Source: Golubevia sp. BC0850
Taxonomy: Eukaryota; Basidiomycota; Exobasidiomycetes; Golubeviales; Golubeviaceae
Assembly: GCA_012976225.1 (NCBI GenBank)
Contig: JAAVVG010000006.1
Span: forward strand, 62,001 to 126,000
Length of the DNA: 64,000 bases
Direction: 5' to 3'
This document shows positions 22,310 through 36,450 of the stretch, one piece after another. The notes beneath the pieces were generated by a model. That model saw nothing but the letters and a program-made list of their open reading frames with translations. It did not search any database and was not told the DNA's origin. Every line of letters starts with the position of its first letter. Positions within the stretch are counted from its first letter, which is position 1. The translations under genes and the position numbers were made by a program.

Positions 22310-25300
22310 ATGTCTCAACGATTCGCAAACACTCAGCATCCTCTGCAGCCCCAAGCCGTAGAGCCAACTACTCCAACCAAGGTCAAAGGGGAACCAGTGA
22401 ATGAATCAGAGTCAGAAGAGATTAGAGCTGCTAGAATCATGGAACAACATCAGAAGCTCTATGCTGAAAAGAGGGATAGGTGAGTCTGCTGTCTGTGTAA
22501 GCAAGCAGGTCGGAGAAAATCGTGGTGGGAAAGGAAAAGGCTTCTTCACTCAAAACTTGATGCCCGCGCTGGGCTTGGGATAACGCGGGTAGTGTGTTTT
22601 GATCTTGTAAGATCAGGAGATCGCGAAAAGAGAACCCTTCGAGGTGGAATTCAAGAGGGTGGAGTGGTGAAGATGGAGGTGGATCTCATGTTGACTCACC
22701 CTCGCGTCTGTCATCGCTTAGGATTGATGATGGTAATGCATTGGGAAGTCGAAAAATATGACTCCGAATTGCACGTTCAACAACAGAGCTGTTGGATAGA
22801 GAGGTAGAGCCTACAAGCTTGTCCCCCCCCCATTTGCTAAACACTCTCAAACCCTCCTCTCTTCTTTTCACAGTCTTCTCGAATCGATTCAGGAGACCGG
22901 AGATATTGTCAAAGTGATGCAACTATTCAACAAAGAGAATTGGATTGTCCATTACCCAGATCTGAACCGTAAAGCTCAGTCCAGACCTTCCTCTCCAGTC
23001 GGTCTACGTCGTTCCTACTCCTCTCAAGCAGGTGGAAGTCTATCAGACCAAGCAAACGGTTTTTCTTCATCGTCTTCCAATCACCAACCGGTCAACCATC
23101 CAGGAATGCACCGTTCAATCACCACTCTAGTAGAAGGTAGAAGCGGATCAGCAAGTGCACCTAATTCTCCTGCTCGTAAACCTTCAAGATCCAATACTAC
23201 TCCTCTGAACGACGTATCTGAAGAACCTTCAACAGTTGGACAATCAGTTGATGAAGAGGAAGATGGTGAACTTTCAGTTCTAAGATTAGATTTGAAATTA
23301 GGAGCTGCAACTCGTAATCCTCATGAATTGGTTAACACTTTAGAGAAATCTTCAGTTGCTCAATTATTAGATGGTCGAATGGGTCAAGCTTTACGTCATT
23401 TAGATTCTTTACATTCAAGAATCAGTGATACTCAATCTAAAGTTTTGATTACTGGAGATTTGAATGCTGGTAAATCAACTTTTGTTAATGCGTTACTTAG
23501 AAGAGAGCTCATGCCTACAGATCAACAACCTTGCACAACAGTTTTCTGTGAAGTGTTGGATGCTTCTGAATTGAATAATGGAAAGGAAGAAGTTCACATG
23601 CTGAAAGAGGGCATCAAATATAATGTTGAAGATTCAGAAACTTTTACGGTTTATTCTTTAGATGATATTGATACGATTGTTTCTGAAGCTGAAGATGTCA
23701 GTCCTGAAGATGCTCCTATGTTGAAATGTTATTGTGAAGATAAGAGGTCAGCGAAGGAAAGTCTACTAAGGAATGGAGTGGTCGATATCGCTTTGATTGA
23801 CGCCCCAGGTCTAAATAGAGATTCCTTAAAGACCACTGCTCTTTTCGCCAGACAAGAAGAAATCGATGTGGTAGTTTTCTGTCTAAGTGCAGAGAATCAC
23901 TTCACTTTAAGTGCAAAGGAGTTCTTGTGGAACGCTTCAAATGACAAGGCATACATTTTCATCGTGGTTAACAAATTCGAACAAATCAAAAACAAGGAGA
24001 AATGCAAACGTTTAGTTTTGGAACAAATCAAACAATTAAGTCCAAGAACTTATGAAGATGCAAAAGATTTAGTTCATTTCGTAGATTCGGACTCAGTTCT
24101 AGGTCACTCTGATTTAATTTCTGGTTTGGAAACTCCAACTGATGAGAAAGTTCAAGGAACCTCATTAGAAGATTCTCAAAGTTCAAGTGAACAAGCCTTC
24201 GCCAAATTGGAAGCTTCTCTACGTGATTTCGTTTTACTCAAGAGATCAAAATCCAAATTACTTCCAGCTCAAACTTATCTTTTACGTTTACTCTTCGACA
24301 TCAACTTCTTATCACGTACCAACGCTTCTGCAGCAGCTGCTGAATTGGAAGAAGCTCGCGAAGCTTTGGAATTGGCTAGACCAGCTTTGGAGAAATGCAA
24401 AGCCAATCACTCTAAGTTGGAAGGTTTAATCGAAGCCGAAGAAGATGGTGTAGTCTCTTCAGTTTCTATCGAAGCTCAAAAAGCTTTCGATGACGCTGTG
24501 GATCTCATTGGAAAGGGTGAATCTGCGGTTTCAAAGGTCTCTCTGCCAGAATATCCAGGCCTATTCGAAGCTCTCAACTACGCTGCAATGGTAAGAGCCG
24601 CTTTATTGGAATCCATCGAGGCAGCAACCTCAGACGTCGAAGATGCTGCTAGGATCACAACAACTGAAGCAGTCGAGAGAATTAGATCTCTAGGAGACAA
24701 ATACCTACCAGAAGATGTCAACGAAGGAAACAAGAGAGTCTTCTTACCAGATGCCATGTTCTCAAAACGTAGAACTAGAGGTCATGGTCTTTCAGGATTA
24801 GGCTTATCTCAAGATTCTTTAGATGCTAGACCTTCTGACATTTTCGATTTCATGCATCATTGGAATGTTGTCATCGGAAAGGAGAATAAGAAATACAACA
24901 AAGAAGGAAAGGAAATTGATGAAGAAGATGAATCTTCGCTGGTTAACAGATTGTCCTTGACTGCTGGTGCCTTGACTTTAGTTGGTGGAAAAACCTTAGG
25001 TGTTAGAAGTGCTATTGAAAGTTTAACCAGCGTGATGGATTTAGTTGGAAATAAGACTGCTAGAAAATGGGCTGCTCCAGTCATTGGAGTTGTGACAGTT
25101 GGTTTAGTCATTTACTTCATTACTGATTTACCAAATTCTATTCCAAGAAACGTGGGTAGATCTTTAAAGAAAGATTTGGTTTCTGGTAGAAATAACGTTT
25201 CAACAAGTTCAATCATTCTCTCAATCTCAAATTCCAACGATGAGAAATCCTCAACTTCAATTGAAAATGTTTCATTCTCAATCGAGAACTCCAATAGAAT

Positions 25301-25511
25301 CTCAAGAGAAACTAGGAAAGTTTTGAGATTAGCTAGTTGGGATTTACAAGAAAGGTTTAGAGTCGCTTTGGCTAGTAGAAGAGCTGAAGTTGAAAAAAAT
25401 GAAAACAAAGAAAAGAAAGCTAATAAGGCTAATGACTTCTTTGTTGAGACTGGAATGAAGGTTCAAGAAGTTAAGGAAAAATTGGAAGGGAAGAATGGAG
25501 TTGAATGTTAA
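22310..25511 (+). CDS. FZO1: Mitofusin, outer-membrane fusion GTPase
   Basis: Fzo1 is a dynamin-like GTPase of the mitochondrial outer membrane that fuses mitochondria. The best model is two exons, 22310-22479 and 22874-25511, for 2808 nt or 935 residues. The junction reads QKLYAEKRD|SLLESIQETGD, followed by NKENWIVHYPDL as in other fungal Fzo1 proteins. The G domain shows the P-loop GDLNAGKST, the switch threonine region PTDQQPCTTVFCEV, the G3 motif DAPGLNRDS and the G4 motif VNKFE. A coiled coil rich in Ala and Glu follows (SAAAAELEEAREALELARPA). Near the C-terminus two adjacent membrane segments are present, around TAGALTLVGG and APVIGVVTVGLVIYFITDLP, then a second heptad region. The single intron is 394 nt, much longer than its neighbours. 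A short in-frame exon inside it could not be fitted without a stop. Confidence 0.93.
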
Positions 25512-26187
25512 AAAGAGATGTAGAGAGGCTTGACTCTGCCTCGCAACTAGTTCTTCGTCTTCACCCCTCCTTCCCATCTCGTTCTCTTGGCTCGGATTTC
25601 CCTTCTTCTTTCATTCTCTTTAGTTACCCGCTCCAATGTTCTAGCAAGAAAAGTTTTTCCCTTCCCTTAACCCAAACAACCCCATTTTTTTCGTGTATTC
25701 TTCAGATTCTTTTCTGCCTTTTCTCTCGTTTTCTATTCATGGTTTCTTCTCACGACCTTTTTCATTTCTATGATTTTCAATTTTATGATCCTTTCATTAC
25801 ATGTTGACCCTGTGAAAAAAAAAGGGGGGGTGAGTTGGACGCGATCCTTCTTTCCTTCCCATCCCTTCATCTCAGGTACCAATCTCGAAATCTGATCGGG
25901 TTAAGCTATCTGGTATGGTCGCAAGTTTCAAGTGTGAGTTGGAATTGTTGAGATCTTGGTGGTGTGGAGGGAAGGGCTTCTGAACTCGGGGAAATTACTC
26001 TTGGAACAAAAGAATTTGACTAAAATGTTAAGATGTTAATCGACAAGGATGAGTTTGTCTTTCGTGGAATCACAGTCACTATCTAAACCGTCGAGTCTGC
26101 TGAAGTTTACAGCAAAGTTGAGAGGTGATCATGATTCAAAAGTCAAGGCAGAAGCTACCATCATGTACGAGGGATCATGGCAGGAAT
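25512..26187. other. Intergenic between convergent genes
   Basis: This holds the 3' UTRs of FZO1 (plus) and the minus-strand gene ending at 26188. It has an A/G homopolymer pair near 25815-25830. No gene was recognised. The open frames at 25505-25807 and 26049-26306 lack support. Confidence 0.45.
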
Positions 26188-29179
26188 TTAAAAGTAAGAG
26201 TGATCAATCAAGCTTTCTCCCCATCCTCGACGTCTTTGTCTCGAAGTTGAATGACTGGACTGTAGTTGAGCATTTGATAGACCCAGCATCCAGTCATCAA
26301 AATTGAAGAGCTGTTTAGGATAAGGAGAGACGTTGAGATGTTTCGAGGGGCCTAAAGGGTGCAGAGGGGAAACAGTATTGTGAGTAAACTCCAGAGGTAA
26401 AGAAAGGCCAAATATTGGGAGGCACTTACTGTGGGGAACAAGTCCTCGGCCTTCTGGCCTGGAATCCACCAGAACGCTTGGTAGATTTCTATGGAGTGAC
26501 GAATGGCTTGGAGGATAACGGTGGTCTCTGCAGGAAAGGAATTTGGTTTAGCTCTGGAAGTGCCTTCTTAAGAGTATCGCTTAAGCACTAGACTCACTGA
26601 ATGCCCCAGCAAAACTGTGTTGGCGATGATTGAGGTGGAGTTGCTGCAATTCTCCCAATATTAGACCCGTTCTAGAAGATCGAACAAAATTTCACGGTTA
26701 GATTAAGCTGTGATTGGCAGTAATTTGTTCATCACTTACTGAGGAAGAGCTAAAAGAACTAAGCTCAATGTGTTCTTAGTAAGAGAAAACCCTCCGACTG
26801 CCCCCCTAGCCAGATAGAGACAGCTTGGCTTGACGATGGACAGAAGCAGGGTAAGAAGCACGAGAGCCTGAGGCGTGAAGAGAAGAAAGAAAGGCCCAGA
26901 ATGTCGAATGATTGTGTCAGTCGACAAAGTGACGAATGACGAATCTACCTCACCTCCTGTCTTGATCACTCACCATCAATCGATAGTGGATTGGGAACTC
27001 CTCGTCTTCTCGTCGGCTCTGCCTCTCAGAGTGGTCAGCAGGCACTCGTGCCAGAGTTGGAATCCATCTGAAAAAGTTTCTTCCTTTTCCGGAACTCTTG
27101 ATTTGAAGGCGACTAACCAACCAGAGCTGTTGAAAAGCTAGAAGGTAGCAGGGAACCGAAAAGAGGTTGAAGCCTTGTTGATAGTTGATTGCATCGCACT
27201 CACCACGAACATTCCTTTCCAAAAGCCATCTATTCGACACTGACTCTATCAGGAAGGACACAGAGCTTGAAAGGACTGCCGGAAGAGAGATTGAAACGGT
27301 CGTGGCGCGGGTGTAGAAGTAGAGAATTCCAACTGGGAATGTTGGCGGTTGTCAAGAACTGAGATCGGCCAATCAGAATAATAACATTACAAGAGAGACT
27401 CACAAATAACTATCATCAGTTCTAACAGATTTTTACCCGCTGTAAAAAGCATTTCTATTATGAAAGCTGGTCCAAAGACTCCTTCGAAATCTGTGTCGTC
27501 TTCTTCGATTCCACCGGAAGATTCTCTGATGCGGACGTTGGCTAAGAGTGTCTCTTGGTTCGAAATCTCGACTGATCTTTCGCCCGTGAAGGCGAAGGCA
27601 TTGTTGTTTTCTGACGTGGAAAGGAGAGGTCAGAAGCAAGGAATGGCCTATGCAGAGCGTCAACTTACTATCAGAAGTAATTCGGAGTCTTGACGCCCAC
27701 TTAAAATGAGCGAGAGTTTCTGGTTGGAATTTGAGAGAACGGTTGAAAAGGAAATTTGACAAGTTCAGCTTCATCCTACAGTCGACCAGCCTTTACGACT
27801 GCGAGTGCGAGACTTGCCATTTCGAAAAATTGGAACCAGATCCCGAGGGCGGCGAGAGGTTTCAAGAGCGAGGTGCGGAACGAAAAACGATCTTCGGATG
27901 ATTTTGCTGTCTTCAGGATGTTTGAAAGCAGAGGAAGAGCTGATGTTTGTGGTGTTGCTTTGCAGCTCTGGGACAAACTCAATCCGAGACTGAAAAGGAC
28001 CGTAGAAGTTTGTGTTGTAACAAGCTGCTAGCTCACGATCATCTGTGGAAGTGGAGATTTTAGACAAACAGCGGCCCTAAGAAGCAAATTCTGGTGAGAA
28101 GATGATGGTCGGACAGGACAGACCATCAACACACACAAAGATTCGACTCACCAAAAAAAGCCCAGCAGACTCTGCCTTTTTGAGGAAAGTCTTCTCTTTG
28201 AAAGAAGAAGTTTGATGGTCTAATTTGACCTTCAGGTCGGAATTGATGAAGTACTTGGTATACTTCTCGGTTTGGTCAAGCTGAGAGTGAGATAAGGCCA
28301 GGAGCAAGCAGACCTGATGAGCTGAGACCAAGAAAGAGCGACTGTTGCTAGCACCACAAGGACTCACTAAGATCTCTTTTTCTTGATAAGTTTCTGGTTG
28401 AAGGATCAAAAGTAATGGAACAGTGTGGGCGGGAAAAGCACCTCTCAGTCCCTTTCTCAAAATCTGATCCCTCCAATAGTCACTGAGATGGGGACTGATC
28501 TCTTTGGTCGATAGAGGGCTGAGATTCATCGGAAATTTTTCTCCCAGAATCGTGCCGGTTCTGTTGAACACGAGCTCGGAGTTCTCTGGAAGGATCAGAG
28601 CTGTGCTTTCCATCCTAGGAACAACATGGATCGATGCTCTGAGAGAGTACCTGTTGGGATTGGGAAGAGACCTGCAGAAAGTGTTTTATGTTCGAATTCC
28701 AATGATCAGTCTCGGTCCAAGATGAGTGATACACTCAAGAAGGCGCCGTTCGAAACTAACCAAAGGAAGCTGAGATCAAGGTCCATGGGCAAACTGACGT
28801 TCTTTTCGTTTCCATCCGTAAAAGTGATGTTCTCTTGAAGGATACCTTTCCAGTAAACATGATCTTTTTTCCCCTTTTCGTCCCAGTGACTAGCCTCACT
28901 ACCGTTCGTTGGAGCAGGAGACCAAATTGCAGCCACAACGTCGAAACGGGTCTCATTGATGAACAGAGGCTGAACAATCTTGTTCTTGTCCATACTTGAG
29001 ATATCCTCTGGGGGAATAGTTTCGATACTCAGCTCTTCAGATTGTAGTCGATAGACCATGACGCCCAGCACAAAGAAAGCAGAGAGGAGAAGAGCACAGA
29101 ATCCACCCAGACAACCGAGGGTCCTCAGCAATGATTGTGACCTTGGTCTAGGCTTGATTTTGATGTTTTGGCTTGACAT
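26188..29179 (-). CDS. Multi-pass membrane protein, family unrecognised
   Basis: The start at 29179 (MSSQNIKIKPRPRSQ) is followed by a membrane segment, CLGGFCALLLSAFFVLGVMV. A long, probably lumenal region follows with possible N-glycosylation sites (FINETRF, LQENITF, KNVSLP). It continues in exons reading LPENSELVFNRTGTILGEKF and GAFPAHTVPLLLILQPETYQ, then IKSSGKGRNFFRWIPTL. The later exons turn hydrophobic again: ALVLLTLLLSIVKPSCLYLA and KNTLSLVLLALPQ. NGSNIGRIAATPPQSSPTQF, ETTVILQAIRHSIEIYQAFW and WIPGQKAEDLFPT follow, then LFNFDDWMLGLSN with the stop at 26188. Donors of the GTGAGT or GTAAGT type bound most pieces, but I did not prove every junction. The plan, one N-terminal anchor, a lumenal domain and a hydrophobic C-terminal bundle, recalls secretory-pathway membrane proteins. 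I cannot name the family. Confidence 0.62.
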
Positions 29180-29323
29180 GATGAAGAGGAAGAATAAGAA
29201 TAATGGTAAGCAAAGGGAAACTTTCTTCTATGAACTCGTGGAATGACTTCGCACTGGTTCGCACCACGAGGTCTCGCGCCGCGAGGTGGTGGAGATCTCT
29301 AGACGAAAATGACACTGGTTCGG

Positions 29324-30204
29324 TCAGATCACATCATTCTCATAAGGATGATTTGAGTTACGAAGTGTGTACATAGAAAAAGTTCGAGAAACCAAGCATC
29401 GTGGGTCCCTGGTCGCAACAACTTCCGCCAGCTTTTGTTCAAGATTCTGCTGGAGTTGAACTACAAGACGCCTGGAAATAAGATTTCTGAACAAATTTGG
29501 AACAAAAGTCAAAGCCTTCACCTTAGAAACACGAGGAGCCAACAAAGAGAAGGAAAGAGAGGTCAGCAAGAGAGATCAAAAGGCCTGAAGCGCTGAAGCC
29601 TCACACCTGCAAGTACTTACCTCGTGGAGCCTGACAAAACAACATCGATAGCATTCATCACCTCTACGCTAGAGAATAAGATCGAACAAATGATGAACCA
29701 GGTGCCAATTCCACCCATCCACTCGATGACCGTAACATTATTCGTCAAAGCTCTTAAGAAAGCTGAACAACACCAGAAAGTAGACTGAATCCAAGGCTGC
29801 TTGTGACTTGGAAATCTTAGGTAGAAAGTGGCGAAACCTAATCGGGAGAAAAAGTTGAGGGAAATCAGACCCCTTTGCTGAGAGAGTATTGATTGTTGTT
29901 CTTGTTCATCTATCTCGTTGGGCCAAATTCGAAGCACCAATGTTGTTGTCCAATCACTTTTGGAAGAACTGGGAGGGCTGATCTTGACTGTTTGAGGTGA
30001 TTCTGATGACGTGGATTTAAAATTACGGTCTACGTATAGTTCAGAGACTAGCCAAAACCAAGAGATTAGAAGAAAGAGGAAGGGATAGTAGAGAAGTGGG
30101 ATGGGAACTAGCTTGGGAGAGTTGAAAACGACCAGTAGGATGGTGGGCATCCAAAGGGAACCTTGGAGATAAATTTGATGCTTGCTTGGTCGTTCAATTT
30201 TCAT
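29324..30204 (-). CDS. Small multi-pass membrane protein, family unrecognised
   Basis: Two exons are likely. The first runs from the ATG at 30204 (MKIERPSKHQIYLQ) to about 29618, and the second from about 29525 to the TGA at 29324. Hydrophobic segments are visible at SLWMPTILLVVFNSP, YYPFLFLLISWFWLVSELYV and WMGGIGTWFIICSILFSS, with a weaker one at FWCCSAFLRAL. The C-terminal tail (VKALTFVPNLFRNLISRRLV...) is basic and probably helical. Length is about 265 residues. It lies just upstream of the other unrecognised membrane protein on the same strand, which may be chance. No family match was recognised. The continuous 198-codon first exon and its clear donor support a real gene. Confidence 0.58.
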
Positions 30205-30732
30205 TTTGAGAAGCAAGTGATGGTTGGGAGAGAAGAGAAGAAGGACCTAAAACCCAAAAGGAATTAGAGTCATTCATTACCGCTGCCACAAGGTCATGCC
30301 GTGATTTGCCACCACTCTCGCGGATTGATTGAATTCGGTTTGAAGTTCTCAAAAACGGGTTTCGTGAATTGATATTTTCAGGATTGGAAATGTGATGTAA
30401 TGTATGGGAGAAAAGCCGTAACAAAGTAAAGGAGACAAACAAAAGGGGGAGAGAGAGAGAGAAAATTTAAGAAAGAACAAAAACACGAAAGAAGACACCT
30501 AATGGAGGAGTCGTGTTTTTGGAAGGAGGAAGGTTTCAAGAGAGTAAAGAGAAAGTGAGCGTCAAAGATTGAGAGAAGGTCAAAGGGAATTAGAAGGAGG
30601 AGTGAAATAGGTAGAGAGAAGAGCGTTTTGTGTTTGGTAATATTTACTGAAACCTCTCTTGTGGTTTTGATTCTGGTTTCAAACCTTCTTCTTCAGCCTA
30701 ATCAATCCTTACTTCCCCAACTGAATCCTCTT
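30205..30732. other. Intergenic, 3' flank of YPK1
   Basis: Both neighbours are on the minus strand. This stretch should hold the YPK1 3' UTR and the promoter of the membrane-protein gene starting at 30204. It is purine-rich with a GA stretch near 30446-30460. No gene was seen. Confidence 0.45.
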
Positions 30733-33634
<2,902 letters not shown>

Positions 33635-34601
33635 GGCTATGGCTGCTGTTGATTTAGATAATGATAGATTCGAATTGAGGTCTGGATTTGGCTAAGATAG
33701 GCAAAGGAGTTGAGGAGTTGATTGGATAGTGAGAGGAGTCTCAAGATCTCAAGCTACTCTCTCGCGATGAGACTGTTGCTATGGACGGGCCGTGCGTGCT
33801 CTTTGTTCATCGGATCCGTCGACAACAAGGCTTTCTCTCTTCTTCCTTCCCCTTGAGTTTTTCTCTCACTGTTTTTTTGGCCACTCGTATTCTCATCGCT
33901 AGATGGAAGTCCCACCCCAACCGATCAACAAGCTCAATCCCTCAGCCTCTTGCCACAAGTTGAAAATCACACCCAGTGGATGCGAATTAAGTCTTTGAAG
34001 TTTTGATATATCTAAATCTCCGAGAAAACCACGGCACCTAACGCAGGGAAGAGCAAACGAGGAGTGGAGAGAATGAGAGCGAAGAACCAGGGGTTGGTTC
34101 AGACGTTCAGATGAGATCGTATCTTTCATCCCATCTTGAATCTCTCTATTGACTCATGTGACTACTTCAGAGTTCAAATGTAGATGGGTCAGACCATGAC
34201 GAGTGACTTCAGACCCCTCATAGAATCGGAATGTAACTCTCGCAGAGAGATGAAGACTCTGACGGTCGATTTGGCCATTGAATCCATTGAATCCGCTTCG
34301 ATCTCGAAGTTCTGGCGGAACACATCATGTTCTTTTTTGTCCAGTTCAGGGGGGCCAAAGTAAAGTGAGATACCTGGTCAAATCCTCATCGCGTCATCGG
34401 CTTCGTCGACAAGTCAAAAAGGTTCTAGGATTCATTTTCACTGCTTTCTGATTGGAATGTAAATTTCTTTTCGAAGGCTCAACTGGCCTGAAACTGCTAC
34501 CCTCTTTTTTGGACATCTTAATCCCCATCCAATCTTTCTATGTCTTTCGGTCCTCCAACCGCTTTCTTCTCAGGAAACTTCCCAATGAACTTCCTTAATC
34601 C
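33635..34601. other. Intergenic, promoter of YPK1
   Basis: Almost 970 nt without a recognisable gene, between the YPK1 start and the NAT stop, both on the minus strand. It probably holds the YPK1 promoter and 5' leader. The small open frames within it are unsupported. Confidence 0.45.
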
Positions 34602-35979
34602 TTATTTCAATTCACTTATCATCCCTCCAATATTTTTCAAAGCTTTTTCAATTTCAACGTCCTCTAACAACCCAAAGTACTTCTTCAAGACTTCTATCCT
34701 TTCCCTTTCATTCTTAATTTCTCGAGTGACAACTTCTTTGCCGGGCGACTTGATTGAGAATCTGTTTTTGAAGAGAGTATACTGACCAATTGAAAAGGGA
34801 TGATGAGGGTAGAGAGATGGATTTAGATCTTCAAATTGCGAAGATGGTTGAAAGAAATTGAGTGAGATGTTTAGGGTTTGACCAAAGATCACTGTGGGTG
34901 AGTTTGAGGACCAGTGGTTCATAGCCTTTGGATGAGAGGAGAGATGATGAGATGAGTGATGAGAGACAAAAAAGGGGGAGGAAAGGTTTTAACTTACCTC
35001 GTAGTCTTGTTCTGGATCAAGAAGGGGGAAATCAGAAGAGGAAATCAGTTGCAAAGGACCCATAGACTCTCAAACTCGTAAAGCAAAAACAGAAAGAAAT
35101 TTGAATACTCACGAAAACACTCAGTTAAAATGAAGCAATAATGAGTTTTCCAATTCTGATCCCCTTGATCTTTAGATTGCATCTTCCAAACCAATTGACT
35201 TTCTTCAACTTCCTTTGCACTTTCTTGATCTAATTCCAAATTTTGATCCTCCTCATCATCTTGACCGAAAGAGCTTGAAACGAATTTCTCTCTAATCAAT
35301 CTATGAAGACCAATTGCTCTACCTCTTTCTTCGTGTCTATTTAAAAGTTGTAGAGGTCTTTGAAGTCCAAGAGCTCCATATCCAACATCAACAACATAAT
35401 AACTATGATAAACAGGTTTCAAGTGATTTGGTAAAAGTACTAAAGGAACTTGATGAGTCCAAGAACCGTAACGAAGAGTGATTGGACTGAACGTTCTAGC
35501 TTGAGTTGTGAAACCTTTGAAACCTAAACCTCTTATGATGTTGATGATTAAAGTGTTATGGTTCATGCAGTAACCTCCTTTTCTTTCTTTTAAAAACCTT
35601 CTGAAAGTATCTTGTGGATCGATTGAAACTTGATGGGATGATTCGTGATGCATGGAAGTGTTCTCAAAGGGAAAGGTTAAGAGATGATGATGCATTATCA
35701 GAGACATCGTTAGCAGAGTCGCAGAGGGAAGCTCATTAGAAAGAGCTGACTGAATGAGATGAGAGATTATGTAATTGTATCAGAGCAAAGAGGAAGAGGA
35801 ATAGGATGATTAGAAGGTTTGCGGGGGATCTTAATTCTTCTGAAGTTCTGATTTCTCTTTGTAGCTTTTCTTTTTCCTTTTCTCACCTTGTCATGTTGAA
35901 AACCTGGGAACTGAATTCTGTTCAGGTACTCTCGTATCTGCTCTTCTGAATAGACTGATTTGATTGACTTTAATTTCAT
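34602..35979 (-). CDS. Arylamine N-acetyltransferase (NAT)
   Basis: NAT enzymes move acetyl or related acyl groups from CoA to arylamines in the cytosol. In fungi they detoxify compounds such as benzoxazolinone derivatives. Exon 1 (35979-35887) reads MKLKSIKSVYSEEQIREYLN, then RIQFPGFQHDK. Exon 2 starts near 35729 (LPSATLLTMSLIMHHHLLTF) and continues PFENTSMHH. It has the catalytic Cys in ERKGGYCMNHN, the His in YGSWTHQVPLV and the Asp in YYVVDVGYGALGLQRP, so the triad is complete. A tiny exon near 34998-35010 gives QQDYE. The last exon, ending at 34602, begins AMNHWSSNSPTVIFGQ and contains KNERERIEVLKKYFGL. Length is about 350 residues, somewhat longer than bacterial NATs. A decayed copy of its 3' end lies immediately upstream. 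Confidence 0.9.
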
Positions 35980-36039
35980 CTCATCGTCATATCCAAAACA
36001 AAGATTCTTGCCTTCCGGGGCCGCCTTCGTTCTTTCGTC

Positions 36040-36450
36040 TCCGCGTCTCCGTTGACTCGAATCTCGGTACGCCAGAATTTCGCAATTTCTTCTCTTCTGC
36101 TTGAGTCTCAGGATCTCAATCAAATATTTCAGGGGTTCTTCAACTTCAAGAGCCTCTAACAATCCGAGTAGATCCGGGGAGGGTTTGAGCGAAGATCACT
36201 GTTAGTGGAGTTTGAAGGTCCTGGTTCATGGTCTATAGAAAGGATGAGCGATGAGGTGTTGGATTGAGGACAATTGGGAGGTTTTCAATTTACTTGCCTC
36301 GTAGTCTGGTTCTGAAACAAACGTGGAGCGTAAAGCTTTACTGAACTCTTCTCCCTTTAAACACCTTACCCCTGCATTCAACTCTCGCCTCTCCATCGCT
36401 CCTGTTCTTCTTCGTATCCGATACCACGTTCCAGATTCCACCCCCATAGG
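36040..36450 (-). pseudogene. Decayed tandem copy of the NAT gene (3' part)
   Basis: On the minus strand this stretch repeats the layout of the NAT 3' end. A short exon gives (E)PDYEA, like QQDYEA in the intact gene, with a GCAAGT instead of GTAAGT after it. A last exon has MNQDLQTPLTVIFAQTL, like MNHWSSNSPTVIFGQTL. The end has LGLLEALEVEEPLKYLIEIL, like FGLLEDVEIEKALKNIGGMI. The fragments sit in more than one frame with stops between, and the catalytic part is missing. It is a relic of a tandem duplication. Its boundary with the intact gene's promoter is unclear. Confidence 0.72.

Noticed and set aside
22722-22803. Extra exon inside the FZO1 intron
   Set aside because: It keeps neither phase nor an open frame. 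Direct joining of 22479 to 22874 gives the conserved Fzo1 sequence. It is kept only as a possible poison exon.
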